A DNA stretch of 32,230 nt. Origin: Hansschlegelia zhihuaiae (lineage in GTDB: Bacteria; Pseudomonadota; Alphaproteobacteria; Rhizobiales; Methylopilaceae). The notes beneath the pieces are model-generated. The model made no database searches and had not been told where the DNA came from. It worked only from the letters and a program-made list of their open reading frames with translations. Positions 17,081 through 26,884 of this stretch are shown piece after piece; the stretch's first letter is position 1, and each line of letters opens with the position of its first letter. Location of the stretch: assembly GCF_004103825.1 (NCBI RefSeq), contig NZ_RYFI01000006.1, positions 94,259 through 126,488 of the forward strand. Direction: 5' to 3'. A program made the position numbers and the translations under genes.

Positions 17081-18549
17081 CCCACGCTGCCTTCGAGGCT
17101 GATCGAAATCAGCTTCTGAGCCTCGACCGCGAACTCCATCGGCAGCTGCTGCAGCACGTCCTTGACGAAGCCGTTGACGATGAGCGCCACCGCCTCCTCC
17201 TCCGACAGCCCGCGCTGCTGGCAATAGAACATCTGATCCTCGGAGATCTTCGAGGTCGTGGCCTCGTGCTCGAACACCGCCGTCGAGGTCTTGGCCTCGA
17301 GATACGGCACCGTATGGGCCCCGCAGTGATTTCCGATCAGCAGCGAGTCGCAATTGGTGAAATTGCGCGCGTTGCTGGCTCGGCGGTGCGCCGAGACCAG
17401 CCCGCGATAGGTGTTGTTCGAATAGCCCGCCGAGATGCCCTTCGAGATGATCTTGGACGTCGTGTTCTTCCCGAGATGGATCATCTTGGTCCCGGAATCG
17501 ACCTGCTGCCGGCCGTTCGAGATCGCGATCGAGTAGAACTCGCCGCGCGAGTTGTCGCCGCGCAGGATGCAGCTCGGATATTTCCAGGTGATGGCCGAGC
17601 CGGTCTCGACCTGGGTCCAGGAGATCTTGGAGTTCCGGCCCCGGCAGTCGCCGCGCTTGGTGACGAAATTGTAGATGCCGCCGCGGCCTTCGCTGTCGCC
17701 CGGATACCAGTTCTGAACGGTCGAATATTTGATCTCGGCGTCGTCGAGCGCGACCAGCTCGACCACGGCCGCGTGCAGCTGGTTCTCGTCGCGCATCGGC
17801 GCGGTGCAGCCCTCGAGGTAGCTCACATAGGAGCCCTCGTCGGCGATGATCAGCGTGCGCTCGAACTGGCCGGTGTTCTTCTCGTTGATGCGGAAATAGG
17901 TCGACAGCTCCATCGGGCAGCGCACGCCCTTCGGCACGTAGACGAAGGATCCATCGGAGAACACCGCCGAATTCAGCGTCGCGAAGAAGTTGTCGGAGGT
18001 CGGGACCACCGAGCCAAGATATTTCCGCACGAGTTCCGGATGCTCCCGGATCGCCTCGGAGATCGGGCAGAAGATGACGCCCGCCTTGGCGAGCTCCTCC
18101 TTGAAGGTGGTTGCGACGGAGACCGAGTCGAACACCGCGTCGACGGCCACGCGGCGCTGCTCGACGCCCGCCAGAATCTCCTGCTCCTGGAGCGGGATGC
18201 CGAGCTTCTCATAAGTGCGCAGGAGCTCCGGATCGACGTCGGCGAGCGTCTGCGGGCCAGACTTCGTGCCCTTGGGCGCGGAGTAGTAATAGAGGTCGTC
18301 GTAATCGATCGCCGGATAGTCGACGCGCGCCCAGGTCGGCTCCGTCATGGTGCGCCAGCGGCGATAGGCCTCGAGCCGCCAGTCGAGCATCCAGTCGGGC
18401 TCGCCCTTCTTCATGGAGATGAAACGGACCGTGTCCTCCGACAGGCCCTTCTCGGCCCGGTCGGATTCGATCTCGGTCACGAAGCCGTACTTGTACTGGT
18501 CGACGTCGATCGCGCGAACGCGGGCGACTGTCTCCTGAACTGCCGGCAT
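17077..18549 (-). CDS. sufB: Fe-S cluster assembly scaffold SufB
   Basis: SufB is the core scaffold subunit that accepts persulfide sulfur and assembles the nascent cluster with SufC and SufD. The 490-residue protein shows the family landmarks [12 protein letters not shown] near the N-terminus, [19 protein letters not shown], the central [25 protein letters not shown] region in pieces around residues 310-335, and [17 protein letters not shown] with the conserved ligand Cys. The C-terminus has [22 protein letters not shown] lies 7 bases before the ATG, a strong site. It is the first scaffold gene, 88 bases after the IscS-like gene, and overlaps the small membrane protein gene by four bases. 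Confidence 0.97.
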   Translation of the reverse strand: MPAVQETVARVRAIDVDQYKYGFVTEIESDRAEKGLSEDTVRFISMKKGEPDWMLDWRLEAYRRWRTMTEPTWARVDYPAIDYDDLYYYSAPKGTKSGPQTLADVDPELLRTYEKLGIPLQEQEILAGVEQRRVAVDAVFDSVSVATTFKEELAKAGVIFCPISEAIREHPELVRKYLGSVVPTSDNFFATLNSAVFSDGSFVYVPKGVRCPMELSTYFRINEKNTGQFERTLIIADEGSYVSYLEGCTAPMRDENQLHAAVVELVALDDAEIKYSTVQNWYPGDSEGRGGIYNFVTKRGDCRGRNSKISWTQVETGSAITWKYPSCILRGDNSRGEFYSIAISNGRQQVDSGTKMIHLGKNTTSKIISKGISAGYSNNTYRGLVSAHRRASNARNFTNCDSLLIGNHCGAHTVPYLEAKTSTAVFEHEATTSKISEDQMFYCQQRGLSEEEAVALIVNGFVKDVLQQLPMEFAVEAQKLISISLEGSVG

Positions 18550-18637
18550 CTCTCAACTCCTTGGGCGTCGCGGAGAGACCGCGGCGCTTGTCTGGAAACT
18601 CTCTAACAGGGCTTTGACGCGGGCGGAACGGTCGTCG

Positions 18638-19819
18638 TCACGCCGCCGTCACGATCGGTTGACCCCGGCTTCCGCCGACGATCTTCGTCCACGCCGCCAG
18701 AAACGCCTCGCCGTCGGCCGGATCGGACGACCAGCCGAAGCTCACGCGCAGCATCCCGATTGACAGATCGTGTGCCACCCCCATGGCGTCAAGCACCGGA
18801 GAGGCTTTCGGTTTCCCGGAGGAACAGGCCGAACCGGCCGAGACCGCGATCCCGGCGAGGTCGAGCGCGATCATCGCGCGCGCCGACTCGACGCCGGGCG
18901 CCGCGAAACAGCTGGTGTTGGGCAGGCGCCGCGCGCCCTCGCCGAACACCACCACCTCGCCGAGCCGCCGCAGGCCCGCCTCCAGCGCATCCCTGGCCTG
19001 CGCGAGCGCCGCGAAATCATCGAGGCCGGCGAGGGCTTCGCGCGCCGCGACGCCCATTCCGACGATCCCCGCGACATTCTCGGTGCCGGCGCGCCAGCCG
19101 CGCTCCTGGCCGCCGCCCTTCACCACCGGCTCCGCGACAAACAGCGCCTCGTCGCTCCGAACCAGCGCTCCGACGCCTGCCGGCCCGCCGAACTTATGGG
19201 CCGCGAGCGCCAGGAAATCGCAGCCGAGCGCCGCCATGTCGACCGCGATCTTGCCCGCCGCCTGCACGGCGTCGACATGAACGAGCCCGCCGAAGCGCTT
19301 CGCGATCCGCACGGCTTCCGCCACCGGCTGGATGACGCCGGTCTCGTTGTTGGCGGCCATCAGCGCGAGGATCATGCGTTCGTCCGGACGCTCCACCGCA
19401 TGCCGCGCGAAGGCGGCCTCGACGGCGGAGAGATCGATGACCCCCTTGCCGTCGACCGGGATCGACTCGACCGCGCCCTTCGAAAAGCGCGCGCCCGCCG
19501 TCACCGCGGGGTGCTCGACGGCCGAGACGGCCAGCCGGGTCACGGGCCGCGGGTCGCGCGCATCGCGGATCGAAGGGCTGAGCGCGAGATTCGAGGCCTC
19601 GGTCCCGCCGCTCGTGAAGGTGACGCAAGAAGCCTGCGCGCCGACCAGCGCCGCAATGGACCGGCGGGCCTCCTCTACCAGAGCCCGCTTGGCGCGGCCC
19701 TCGGCGTGGATCGAAGACGGATTTCCGGTCGCGGCGAGGGTCTCGGCCATGGCGGCGATCACGGCTGGCCGGGTCGCGGTGGTGGCGTTGTGGTCGAGAT
19801 AGACGCGCGTCCCGCTCAT
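18638..19819 (-). CDS. Cysteine desulfurase, IscS/NifS type
   Basis: This is a second PLP-dependent cysteine desulfurase, 393 residues, at the head of the SUF operon. It starts with VYLDHNATT, carries PLP Lys209 in LALAAHKFGGP and the persulfide Cys332 in SAGSACSSGK, within the long flexible loop of type I (IscS/NifS) enzymes. It therefore differs from SufS and could feed other sulfur acceptors such as tRNA thiolation, or the scaffold itself. ATG 19819 follows GAGAGG; a 20-residue Arg/Pro-rich upstream extension from 19879 is less likely. It is probably the first gene of the operon, with the promoter between it and the divergent hydrolase. Confidence 0.93.
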   Translation of the reverse strand: MSGTRVYLDHNATTATRPAVIAAMAETLAATGNPSSIHAEGRAKRALVEEARRSIAALVGAQASCVTFTSGGTEASNLALSPSIRDARDPRPVTRLAVSAVEHPAVTAGARFSKGAVESIPVDGKGVIDLSAVEAAFARHAVERPDERMILALMAANNETGVIQPVAEAVRIAKRFGGLVHVDAVQAAGKIAVDMAALGCDFLALAAHKFGGPAGVGALVRSDEALFVAEPVVKGGGQERGWRAGTENVAGIVGMGVAAREALAGLDDFAALAQARDALEAGLRRLGEVVVFGEGARRLPNTSCFAAPGVESARAMIALDLAGIAVSAGSACSSGKPKASPVLDAMGVAHDLSIGMLRVSFGWSSDPADGEAFLAAWTKIVGGSRGQPIVTAA

Positions 19820-19873
19820 CCTGGGCCTCTCGCTCGAACGGCCGATCGGACGCGGGCTAGGCTCACGCGATCC

Positions 19874-19903
19874 TTGCAAGTCGACCGATCATCCGTGCTA
19901 GAG
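19874..19903 (+). promoter_or_regulatory. Possible promoter of the alpha/beta hydrolase gene
   Basis: TTGCAA (19874-19879) and CTAGAG (19898-19903) are spaced by 18 bases and precede the hydrolase start by about 65 bases. The divergent SUF operon promoter must lie in the same 150-base interval, but no clear iron-responsive palindrome is visible there. Confidence 0.3.
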
Positions 19904-19969
19904 ACACCCGACCCGCCGCGCAAGACGGCTCGGCCCAAGAGCCGCGCGCGAGAGCATTAAGGATTTGTC

Positions 19970-20650
19970 ATGCCCGAGGTGATCTTCAGCGGCCCCGCCG
20001 GCCGTCTCGAGGGCCGTTACCACCCCGCCAAGAAGCGCCGCGCGCCGATCGCGCTCATCCTGCACCCCCACCCGCAGTTCGGGGGCACGATGAACAACCA
20101 GATCGTCTACAACCTCTATTACGCGTTCCTGAACCGCGGCTTCTCGGTGCTGCGCTTCAATTTCCGCGGCGTGGGCCGCAGCCAGGGGTCGTTCGACCAC
20201 GGTTCGGGGGAACTCTCGGACGCCGCCTCCGCGCTCGACTGGGCGCAGGCGCTCAACCCCGACGCGCGCGCCTGCTGGATCGCCGGCGTGTCGTTCGGCG
20301 CCTGGATCGGCATGCAGCTTCTGATGCGCCGGCCCGAGGTCGAGGGCTTCATCTCGGTCGCGCCGCCCGCCAACCGTTTCGACTTCTCGTTTCTGGCTCC
20401 CTGCCCGTCCTCCGGCCTGTTCGTGCATGGCGACCAGGATCGCGTCGCGCCGATGAAGGACGTCCAGACGCTGATCGAGAAGCTCAAGACGCAGCGTGGC
20501 ATCGTGATCGACCAGTCGATCATCCCGGGCGCCAACCACTTCTTCGAGAACCGCGTCGACGAGCTGCTCGTCGAGGTCAACGCCTATCTGGACAAGCGCC
20601 TTGGCCCGACCGGCGAGCCTCTTACGGAAAGCGACGAGAGCGCGGCGTAA
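19970..20650 (+). CDS. Alpha/beta hydrolase (COG2945-like)
   Basis: This is a 226-residue cytoplasmic alpha/beta hydrolase. After the N-terminal strand, LILHPHPQFGGTMNN and VLRFNFRGVGRSQG are signatures of the COG2945 group. The nucleophile is Ser108 in AGVSFGAW, the acid Asp157 in HGDQDRV and the base His190 in PGANHFF, so the triad is complete. The substrate is unknown. AAGGA at 19961-19965 serves the ATG. The gene is divergent from the SUF operon and may share its regulatory region. It ends 7 bases before the REP doublet that separates it from anmK. Confidence 0.9.
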   Translation: MPEVIFSGPAGRLEGRYHPAKKRRAPIALILHPHPQFGGTMNNQIVYNLYYAFLNRGFSVLRFNFRGVGRSQGSFDHGSGELSDAASALDWAQALNPDARACWIAGVSFGAWIGMQLLMRRPEVEGFISVAPPANRFDFSFLAPCPSSGLFVHGDQDRVAPMKDVQTLIEKLKTQRGIVIDQSIIPGANHFFENRVDELLVEVNAYLDKRLGPTGEPLTESDESAA

Positions 20651-20657
20651 CGCACAG

Positions 20658-20786
20658 CGGCCATGTCCCGGCCTTGAGCCGGGACCCATTGAGCTCCCAC
20701 GCTGCCTGGCGCGATCCGATGTCCGCCGTCTCTTTCCGGCTCTGTTCCAGCCGAATGGGTCCCGGCTCAAGGCCGGGACATGGCCG
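20658..20786. repeat. Perfect 33-bp inverted repeat (REP doublet) between convergent genes
   Basis: The arms 20658-20690 and 20754-20786 are exact reverse complements, separated by 63 bases. Each arm also folds on its own: GTCCCGGC-CTTGA-GCCGGGAC at 20665-20685 and its mirror at 20759-20779. Two head-to-head hairpins filling the gap between convergent genes match the layout of a bacterial interspersed mosaic element. The element starts 7 bases after one stop codon and ends 6 bases before the other, so it probably acts as a bidirectional terminator or mRNA stabiliser. No long T-run follows either arm. Confidence 0.8.
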
Positions 20787-20792
20787 TGGCGC

Positions 20793-21887
20793 TCACGGCC
20801 GCGCCAAGACCCCGCCCGTCATCGGGCGCGGGGCGCCGGTCGTGCCCGGATAGGTCAGCGGCAGGCCCCGCAGGCTTCTCACCGCAAGCACGGCGAAGGC
20901 CTGCGCCTCGAGCGCGTCGGCGGACAGGCCGACGGCGTCCGCGGTCGTCACCTCAGCATTCAGCCGCCCGCGCAGCATCCCGAGCAGCGTTGGGTTGCGC
21001 GCCCCTCCGCCCGCCACCACCCAAAGCGCGGGCTTGCGCGGCAGAAGCTCCGCGCCGCGCGCGACGGACCGGGCCGTGAAGGCCGCGAGCGTCGCGAGCG
21101 CGTCGGCGAGCGGAAGCGCCTCGGTCGGCGACGCGTCGAATCCGTTGCGGTCGAGCGACTTCGGCGGACGCTGCACGAAATAGGGGTGCGCCATCAGCCG
21201 TTCGACCACGGCCTCGTCCACCCTGCCCGAGGCCGCGATGGCGCCGCCTTCGTCGAAGGGCCGCCCGGTCTCGCGCGAAATCCTGTCGTCCATCAGCGCG
21301 TTGGCGGGCCCGGTGTCGAACGCGATCAGTTCGCCGTCCTCGCCGATGAACGTGACATTGCCGACGCCGCCGAGATTGAGCACCGCGAGCGGCCTCGGCA
21401 AATCGAGGTCGCGCACCAGCACCGGATGGATGGTGGGCGCGAGCGGCGCGCCCTGCCCGCCCGCCGCGACGTCGGCTGCGCGGAAATCATAGACCACCGG
21501 CCGTCCGAGGGTTCTGGCGAGCGCCGCGCCGTCGCCGATCTGAATGGTGAGACCGGCCTCAGGCCGGTGCAGCACCGTCTGGCCGTGGAAGCCGATGACG
21601 TCGATGTCGGACTTGGCGATGTCGTTCGCGGCCAGAAACCCCTCGACCGCCATGCGATGCGCACCATTGACGATCGCCTCCGCGACCGCAAGCGAGCCTG
21701 GGCGGGCGTTGCGGTCAGTGAGCGAAGCCGCCTCGCCGATCGCGCGGGCGAGCACGGCCCGTTCGGCGGCGTCATAGGGGTGGTACCGGCTCGGCCCGAA
21801 TTTTTCGATCCGCTCGCCGTCGGTCTCGACCAGCGCCACGTCGACGCCGTCGAAGGAGGTGCCGCTCATCAGCCCGATCGCGCGCAT
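20793..21887 (-). CDS. anmK: Anhydro-N-acetylmuramic acid kinase AnmK
   Basis: AnmK hydrolyses and phosphorylates 1,6-anhydro-MurNAc released from the cell wall to give MurNAc-6-phosphate, a step of peptidoglycan recycling in the cytoplasm. The 364-residue protein begins with the family's MSGTSFDGVD phosphate loop (7-16), followed by VIGFHGQTVLHRP, FRAADVAAGGQGAPL, NLGGVGNVTF, FDTGPANALMDD and the C-terminal VAGGGARNPTL; all are diagnostic. ATG 21887 follows GAGGGGGG. The frame is open far upstream antisense to tyrS, but that is not AnmK-like. It is divergent from tyrS, with 105 bases between starts. Confidence 0.96.
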   Translation of the reverse strand: MRAIGLMSGTSFDGVDVALVETDGERIEKFGPSRYHPYDAAERAVLARAIGEAASLTDRNARPGSLAVAEAIVNGAHRMAVEGFLAANDIAKSDIDVIGFHGQTVLHRPEAGLTIQIGDGAALARTLGRPVVYDFRAADVAAGGQGAPLAPTIHPVLVRDLDLPRPLAVLNLGGVGNVTFIGEDGELIAFDTGPANALMDDRISRETGRPFDEGGAIAASGRVDEAVVERLMAHPYFVQRPPKSLDRNGFDASPTEALPLADALATLAAFTARSVARGAELLPRKPALWVVAGGGARNPTLLGMLRGRLNAEVTTADAVGLSADALEAQAFAVLAVRSLRGLPLTYPGTTGAPRPMTGGVLARP

Positions 21888-21992
21888 CGCCGCCCCCCTC
21901 GCCTGCCCTCGCCAACCTACACGTGACATCGCCATCGAAACGTGAAATTCGGACGCCCCTCCGATGAACGACGTCGCCGATCGATCTAGCCC

Positions 21993-23252
21993 ATGACCGC
22001 CTACAAGTCCGACCTCCTGCGCCTGCTCGACGAGCGCGGGCAGATCCACCAGGTCTCCGAACCGGAGGCGCTCGACGCGCTCGCGCTCGAAGGACCGGTC
22101 ACGGCCTATATCGGCTACGACCTGACGGCGCCGAGCCTCCATGTCGGGCACATGGCCAACATCATGATGCTGCGGCGGCTCCAGCAGGCCGGCCACAAGC
22201 CGATCGTGCTGATGGGCGGCGGCACCACCAAGGTCGGCGACCCGTCCTTCCGCAACGAGCAGCGCCCACTGCTCGACGACGCGCAGATCGCCGCCAACAA
22301 GGCGTCGATCAAGTCGATTTTCTCGCAGTTCATGGCGTTCGGCGAGGGCGCGACCGGCGCGATCATGGTCGACAACGCCGAATGGCTCGACCGGCTCGAA
22401 TATGTGCCGTTCCTGCGGGAGATCGGCCGGCACTTCTCGGTCAATAGGATGCTGTCCTTCGACAGCGTGAAGAGCCGGCTCGACCAGGAGCAGCCGTTCT
22501 CCTTCCTCGAATTCAACTACATGATCCTGCAGGCCTACGACTTCCTGGAGCTGAACCGCCGCTATGGCTGCCGGCTGCAGATGGGCGGTTCGGACCAGTG
22601 GGGCAACATCGTCAACGGCATCGAGCTCGGTCGCCGGGTCGACGGCGCGCAGCTCTTCGCGCTCACCTGCCCGCTGATCACCACGGCGTCCGGCGCCAAG
22701 ATGGGCAAGACGGCGTCCGGCGCGGTCTGGCTCAACGCCGACATGACCGGCCCGTTCGACTTCTGGCAGTACTGGCGCAATGTCGACGACGCCGATGTCG
22801 AGCGCTTCCTCAAGCTGTTCACCGACCTGTCCCTCGACGAGATCGCGCGGCTCTCGGCGCTGAAGGACGCCGAGATCAACGAGGCGAAGAAGACGCTCGC
22901 GACGGAGGCCACCGCGATCGTCCACGGCCGCGCGGCGGCCGAGGAGGCGGCGGCGACGGCCCGCAAGACCTTCGAGGAGGGCGCGCTCGCCGAGACGCTG
23001 CCGACCGTCGAGGTCGACGGCCCCGCGCTCTCGGCCGGGCTCGGCGTGCTGCACCTGTTCTCGGAGGTCGCGGGTCTCGTCGCGTCGAACGGCGAGGCGC
23101 GGCGGCTGGTGAAGGGCGGCGGCCTCAGGGTCAACGACAAGCCCGTGATCGACGATCGCGCGGTGCTGACCGGGCGAGACCTCACGCCCGAAGGCGTCAT
23201 CAAGCTCTCGCTAGGCAAGAAGAAGCACGTGCTGCTGCGCCCACGGGGCTGA
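21993..23252 (+). CDS. tyrS: Tyrosine-tRNA ligase
   Basis: This class I aminoacyl-tRNA synthetase charges tRNA-Tyr. The 419-residue protein has [15 protein letters not shown] with the HIGH-type HVGH at 50-53, the tyrosine-pocket segment GGSDQWGN, the KMSKS-like KMGKT at 236-240, and a C-terminal S4 RNA-binding domain (about 350-419, [12 protein letters not shown]). The length and KMGKT variant fit the TyrRS branch found in many alphaproteobacteria. It ends 13 bases before the convergent AsmA-like gene. Confidence 0.97.
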   Translation: MTAYKSDLLRLLDERGQIHQVSEPEALDALALEGPVTAYIGYDLTAPSLHVGHMANIMMLRRLQQAGHKPIVLMGGGTTKVGDPSFRNEQRPLLDDAQIAANKASIKSIFSQFMAFGEGATGAIMVDNAEWLDRLEYVPFLREIGRHFSVNRMLSFDSVKSRLDQEQPFSFLEFNYMILQAYDFLELNRRYGCRLQMGGSDQWGNIVNGIELGRRVDGAQLFALTCPLITTASGAKMGKTASGAVWLNADMTGPFDFWQYWRNVDDADVERFLKLFTDLSLDEIARLSALKDAEINEAKKTLATEATAIVHGRAAAEEAAATARKTFEEGALAETLPTVEVDGPALSAGLGVLHLFSEVAGLVASNGEARRLVKGGGLRVNDKPVIDDRAVLTGRDLTPEGVIKLSLGKKKHVLLRPRG

Positions 23253-23265
23253 GCCGCCTCGCGGC

Positions 23266-26200
23266 TTATTGCGCCGTCGCGTTCGGCGCGGTCGAGCCGG
23301 TCGGCGCCTCCGGGACCGGCTGCCCTTGCCGGAACTCGAAGATCTTGCGGAAGAAACCGGGCGCGACCGCGGACATCGGGTTGATGGAGATGGTCGGCGC
23401 GGTGGTCGCGCCCTTGACCTGAAACGTCACGCCCACGAGCCCGCCATTCTTGCCGCCGCCGAGCAGCGCCCCGATGATCGGCACGCGGCTCACCAGGTTG
23501 TTGAGCGCGTAGATCGGCACGAAGGTGCCGACGAGGTCCACGCGATCCACGGCGTAGTTCACGTCGCCTGACAGCGTCGCGCCGAGCTGCGGGCCATAGA
23601 CCGTCGCCTCGTCGACGCGGATGCGGCCGGTCGACTGCACGAACTTGACCTGAAGCCTGTCGAACCGCGTCGCGCCGCGCGCCGGTGGGGCCGCCGCTCC
23701 CTCGTCGGCGCCGGTCGTGCGGCGCACCCGATCGAGCGCGGTCTCGTTGCGGACCGCGAAATCGCGGATGCGCAGCAGGCCCGGCCCGCCGGAGAGAGAG
23801 GCGTCGAGGTCGAAGGCTCCGCCGTCGATGCGGCCGTAGAGATCGGCGAAGCGGAAGAAGGCGCCGGCGTCGCCGCCCTTGACCGCCAGACGGCCGTCGC
23901 CGCCGGTGGCCAGCGTGATGGGCGCGTCGCCGATCCGGCCGGAGCCGTCGGCCTCCCGCACCTTGCCGTCCCGCACCACGAGCTTTATGTCGAGGCCCGC
24001 GACCGCCTCGTCGCCATAGCCAAGGCCGGTGCCGAGCTTGGCCGTCACGTCGAGATTCTTGGGCGCGTTGTCGGCGTCCGCTTTTTGCGGACCGGCGCCG
24101 GATGCGGACGGCTTTCCGCGCGCCTTGTCGAGCAGCGGCTTCAGATCGAGCGCCGCGCCCTGCACCGCGACCCTCGTCACCCCGCCCCTCGCCTTGTCGA
24201 TCTCGACCTTGGCGTCGTCGCCGGGACCAGGGCGATAGATCGGCAGGGTGGCGGACAACAGCTCGCCCTTGGGTCCGAACTCGATTGCGCCCCGCACGCT
24301 CCGGTCGCCGCTTTCAAGCGCGAAGTCCCTGATGACGGTCTTGTCGGGGTTGCGGTCGACCATGAAGCTAACACGCCCCGGCCTGCCGGCGGGCTTCTTG
24401 AATCCAGGCAGCAGCCCGTCGATCCCGACATTGGAGAGGTCCGCGGACACGCTCATCGGCGCCTTCGGGTCGTCGAGCGAGAGCTCGGCGGACAGCGGAA
24501 CTTCACCCTTCAGGGAGCCGGGCACGTCGAGGCCGAGCCGCTGCAGGTCGGCCGCGTCCGCGGTCAGCATGACGGCGAGCTTGCGGCGTACGACGCCCTC
24601 TCCGCCCGCCGGCGCGTCCGTCATCGATACGGTCGCGGGCGCGCCGCCCACCACGCCCTTGCCGCTCAGCGTCGTGGGGGCGTCGCCGGCCTTAAGTTGC
24701 AGTGTCCCCTTCTCGAAATTGCGGCCCGCGAACACGCCGGCGATCCTGACGTCGCGCATCTCGGCCGCCACCTTGATCGCGGGCTTCGGCGCATCCTTCG
24801 CATGGTCGAGCTCCAGATCGACCGTCACGTCGGCGGCGATGCGGCCGGTCACCTTGGCGACGTCGAGCTGGGAGGGCAAAGGGTTGGGGCCGAAGGCCCC
24901 CGATCCGACCAGCGTCAACGCGCGCTTGAGCGACCCGTCGGCCTTCAACGTCACCCGCGCCTTCGGATGGCGGGGCGCAAGGTCCGGCACCGTGAACAGC
25001 ACGTCATTCACGGCGAGCGCGCCGTCGGCCTCCGAATTCGAGATGAAGGCTTTCTCGATGCTGACGTCGACCTTGCGCGAGGTCGCGAGCACGCGCCCCT
25101 TCGCCGCCTCGATCCAGGGAAGGCCCGGCTTGCCGCGCAGCACGCCGTCCGAGAAACCGATGTCGAGCGCCATCGAGCCAGGCGGCAGCGGATCATGGGG
25201 CCGAAGCTTGGCGAGTTCACCCGACGGCACGTCAATCGTAAGCGAAAGACTGTCGACGGTGCCTGCGCCGACATTCTCCACCACCCAGCCGCGGATCGAG
25301 GAGACGAGGAAGAACGGCCAAAGGCGCTTGACCGCCGAGGCCGGCATGGGGTCGGCGACGACGCCGAGCCGAACCGCGGGACTCGCCCCCTCGAAACGCA
25401 CGAGGCCCGTGAGGCTCGCCCGCGCCGTCGGGCCCAGAAACTGCGCCTTCCCGATTTCGAGCACGCCGGCCGTCGGATCGAAGGTCGCGGCGACGTCGAC
25501 GCGGTCGAGCCTTAGCGGCGGATCTCCGGCCGCCTCGCCTGACAGCAGAACGTCCCGTCCGTCGATCGACGCCGTCCAGGGCGCTCCGGGCTCGGGCGGC
25601 GCGACGAGCGTCCCGGTGAAGGCCATCTGGCCGCCCCGGCCGCGGATCTGCGACGGCTCTATGGTCACGGCCCGCTTCGCCGGGTCCCAGCTCAAGGCGA
25701 GCTGGGCGCGATCGACGGCCATCACCTCCGGCGGCGCGCCCGGCTCCCTCGCCCCCGGCATCGTCACCTCGAGCCCGCGCCCCTCGATGCGACCGACGCC
25801 CGCGAGCAGCTTTCCTTCCGCGCCGATGCGCGCGCTCAGATGGCCCGAAATGCGTCCCTTCACCGGCGGAGCCCCGGCCTTCTCGGCGAAGGGAGCCGAA
25901 TAGGGCGCGAGATCAATGTTCTCGAGGCCGAGATCGATCGATCGCGCGGCGTCCGCCGTCGGCGCCGAAACCGTGACGGCGCTGGTCCAGCGATCCTCGG
26001 GACGCGAGGACGACGCCGCAAGCGCGATCGCGCCGCCCTCCCCGCGCGACAGCCTCAGATTGACGCCGTCGAGCGACAGCGGCGCGCGCGCCCTGGGCGC
26101 GACGAGGACGGTGGCGCCCGTGACCACGACCTCCTCGAGCGAGCCTGCCGCGCCGTCCGCGCCGAGCAGACGGTCGAGATCGCCGATCGCGGCCAGCACT

Positions 26201-26733
26201 CGGTCCGGCAAGTCGGACTGCTTCGACGCGGCGTCCATCGTCGTGTCGAAGCGCATGTCAAGCTTCGGATTCGTGACGTGGACGGTGCGGATCTTCACTT
26301 CGCCCCGCAGCAGGCTCATGCCGTCGAGCCGAAGCTCGGCTCTCGGAACGCTCGCCACGACCGGGCCGCCGGCCGTGGCGACAGCCAGATCGACCAGCCG
26401 AAGCTCCACGCCGCCGCCGCTGCGGTGCAACTCGGCGTCGTCGATCGAAACCGAATAGTCCGGCCCCAATCGCTCCTGCAGCGCTGCCGTGACGCGTGGG
26501 ACGACCTGGGAGGCCGGCAGCGGCATATAGAGGATGGCGAGCCAGACGCCCGCGATCACGAGGCCGAGGCCGAACGCTCCCGCCGCCATGAGGCGCAGGA
26601 TGCGCTGCACGGTGGGCTTCGGCGAAGCCGGCAGTCCGTCCGCGCGCCGCCGCCTCCGTCTTCGGCGGTCAATCCAGGGTAGCGCGACCGCGCGTAGGCG
26701 CGGCGACCGGCCGGTCTTTGGCCCCTCCGCCAT
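23266..26733 (-). CDS. AsmA-like/YhdP-like envelope protein (DUF3971 type)
   Basis: This is a 1155-residue inner-membrane-anchored protein. A very basic N-terminus (eight consecutive Arg at 23-30) is followed by one transmembrane helix (about 48-70), leaving a long periplasmic domain of repeated short beta strands. The C-terminal region (FDRLQVKFVQSTGRIRVDEATVYGP in pieces, GATLSGDVNYAVDRVDLVGTFVP, PIIGALLGGGKNGGLVGVTF) is the AsmA-like C-terminal module. AsmA/TamB/YhdP proteins bridge the periplasm and are implicated in phospholipid delivery to the outer membrane; that role is inferred here. The product ends in a disordered Pro/Ala/Thr tail. GAGGAGA lies 12 bases before the ATG. Confidence 0.88.
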   Translation of the reverse strand: MAEGPKTGRSPRLRAVALPWIDRRRRRRRRADGLPASPKPTVQRILRLMAAGAFGLGLVIAGVWLAILYMPLPASQVVPRVTAALQERLGPDYSVSIDDAELHRSGGGVELRLVDLAVATAGGPVVASVPRAELRLDGMSLLRGEVKIRTVHVTNPKLDMRFDTTMDAASKQSDLPDRVLAAIGDLDRLLGADGAAGSLEEVVVTGATVLVAPRARAPLSLDGVNLRLSRGEGGAIALAASSSRPEDRWTSAVTVSAPTADAARSIDLGLENIDLAPYSAPFAEKAGAPPVKGRISGHLSARIGAEGKLLAGVGRIEGRGLEVTMPGAREPGAPPEVMAVDRAQLALSWDPAKRAVTIEPSQIRGRGGQMAFTGTLVAPPEPGAPWTASIDGRDVLLSGEAAGDPPLRLDRVDVAATFDPTAGVLEIGKAQFLGPTARASLTGLVRFEGASPAVRLGVVADPMPASAVKRLWPFFLVSSIRGWVVENVGAGTVDSLSLTIDVPSGELAKLRPHDPLPPGSMALDIGFSDGVLRGKPGLPWIEAAKGRVLATSRKVDVSIEKAFISNSEADGALAVNDVLFTVPDLAPRHPKARVTLKADGSLKRALTLVGSGAFGPNPLPSQLDVAKVTGRIAADVTVDLELDHAKDAPKPAIKVAAEMRDVRIAGVFAGRNFEKGTLQLKAGDAPTTLSGKGVVGGAPATVSMTDAPAGGEGVVRRKLAVMLTADAADLQRLGLDVPGSLKGEVPLSAELSLDDPKAPMSVSADLSNVGIDGLLPGFKKPAGRPGRVSFMVDRNPDKTVIRDFALESGDRSVRGAIEFGPKGELLSATLPIYRPGPGDDAKVEIDKARGGVTRVAVQGAALDLKPLLDKARGKPSASGAGPQKADADNAPKNLDVTAKLGTGLGYGDEAVAGLDIKLVVRDGKVREADGSGRIGDAPITLATGGDGRLAVKGGDAGAFFRFADLYGRIDGGAFDLDASLSGGPGLLRIRDFAVRNETALDRVRRTTGADEGAAAPPARGATRFDRLQVKFVQSTGRIRVDEATVYGPQLGATLSGDVNYAVDRVDLVGTFVPIYALNNLVSRVPIIGALLGGGKNGGLVGVTFQVKGATTAPTISINPMSAVAPGFFRKIFEFRQGQPVPEAPTGSTAPNATAQ

Positions 26734-26884
26734 TCGGCTTTCGCGTCTCCTCGGGTCGCGGCGCGGCCGTCGTGGGCTGCGCCGAAGCGATGGACCTGTT
26801 TCACGGACCGTGGTTCATCGGCCTGCGGGCGGCAAGCCTTTCGGGCAGCATGCAGGCGTTTTCGTGAACATGGAGAGAATGACG

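Noticed and set aside
17081-17353. Longer N-terminus for the small membrane protein
   Set aside because: This part overlaps sufB in another frame and has shadow composition; the GTGA start at 17080 explains the gene.
16921-18606. 561-codon plus-strand frame opposite sufB
   Set aside because: It is antisense to sufB, is rich in Arg, Asp and Leu as expected of a complement frame, and has no domain.
20658-20786. Repeat considered as a CRISPR fragment or IS end
   Set aside because: There are only two inverted copies with internal hairpins, no spacers, no target duplication and no transposase; a REP doublet fits better.
21888-23054. Upstream extension of the anmK frame (389 codons) antisense to tyrS
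   Set aside because: AnmK similarity starts exactly at MRAIGLMSGTSFDG with its own ribosome-binding site; the extension is the reverse of tyrS.
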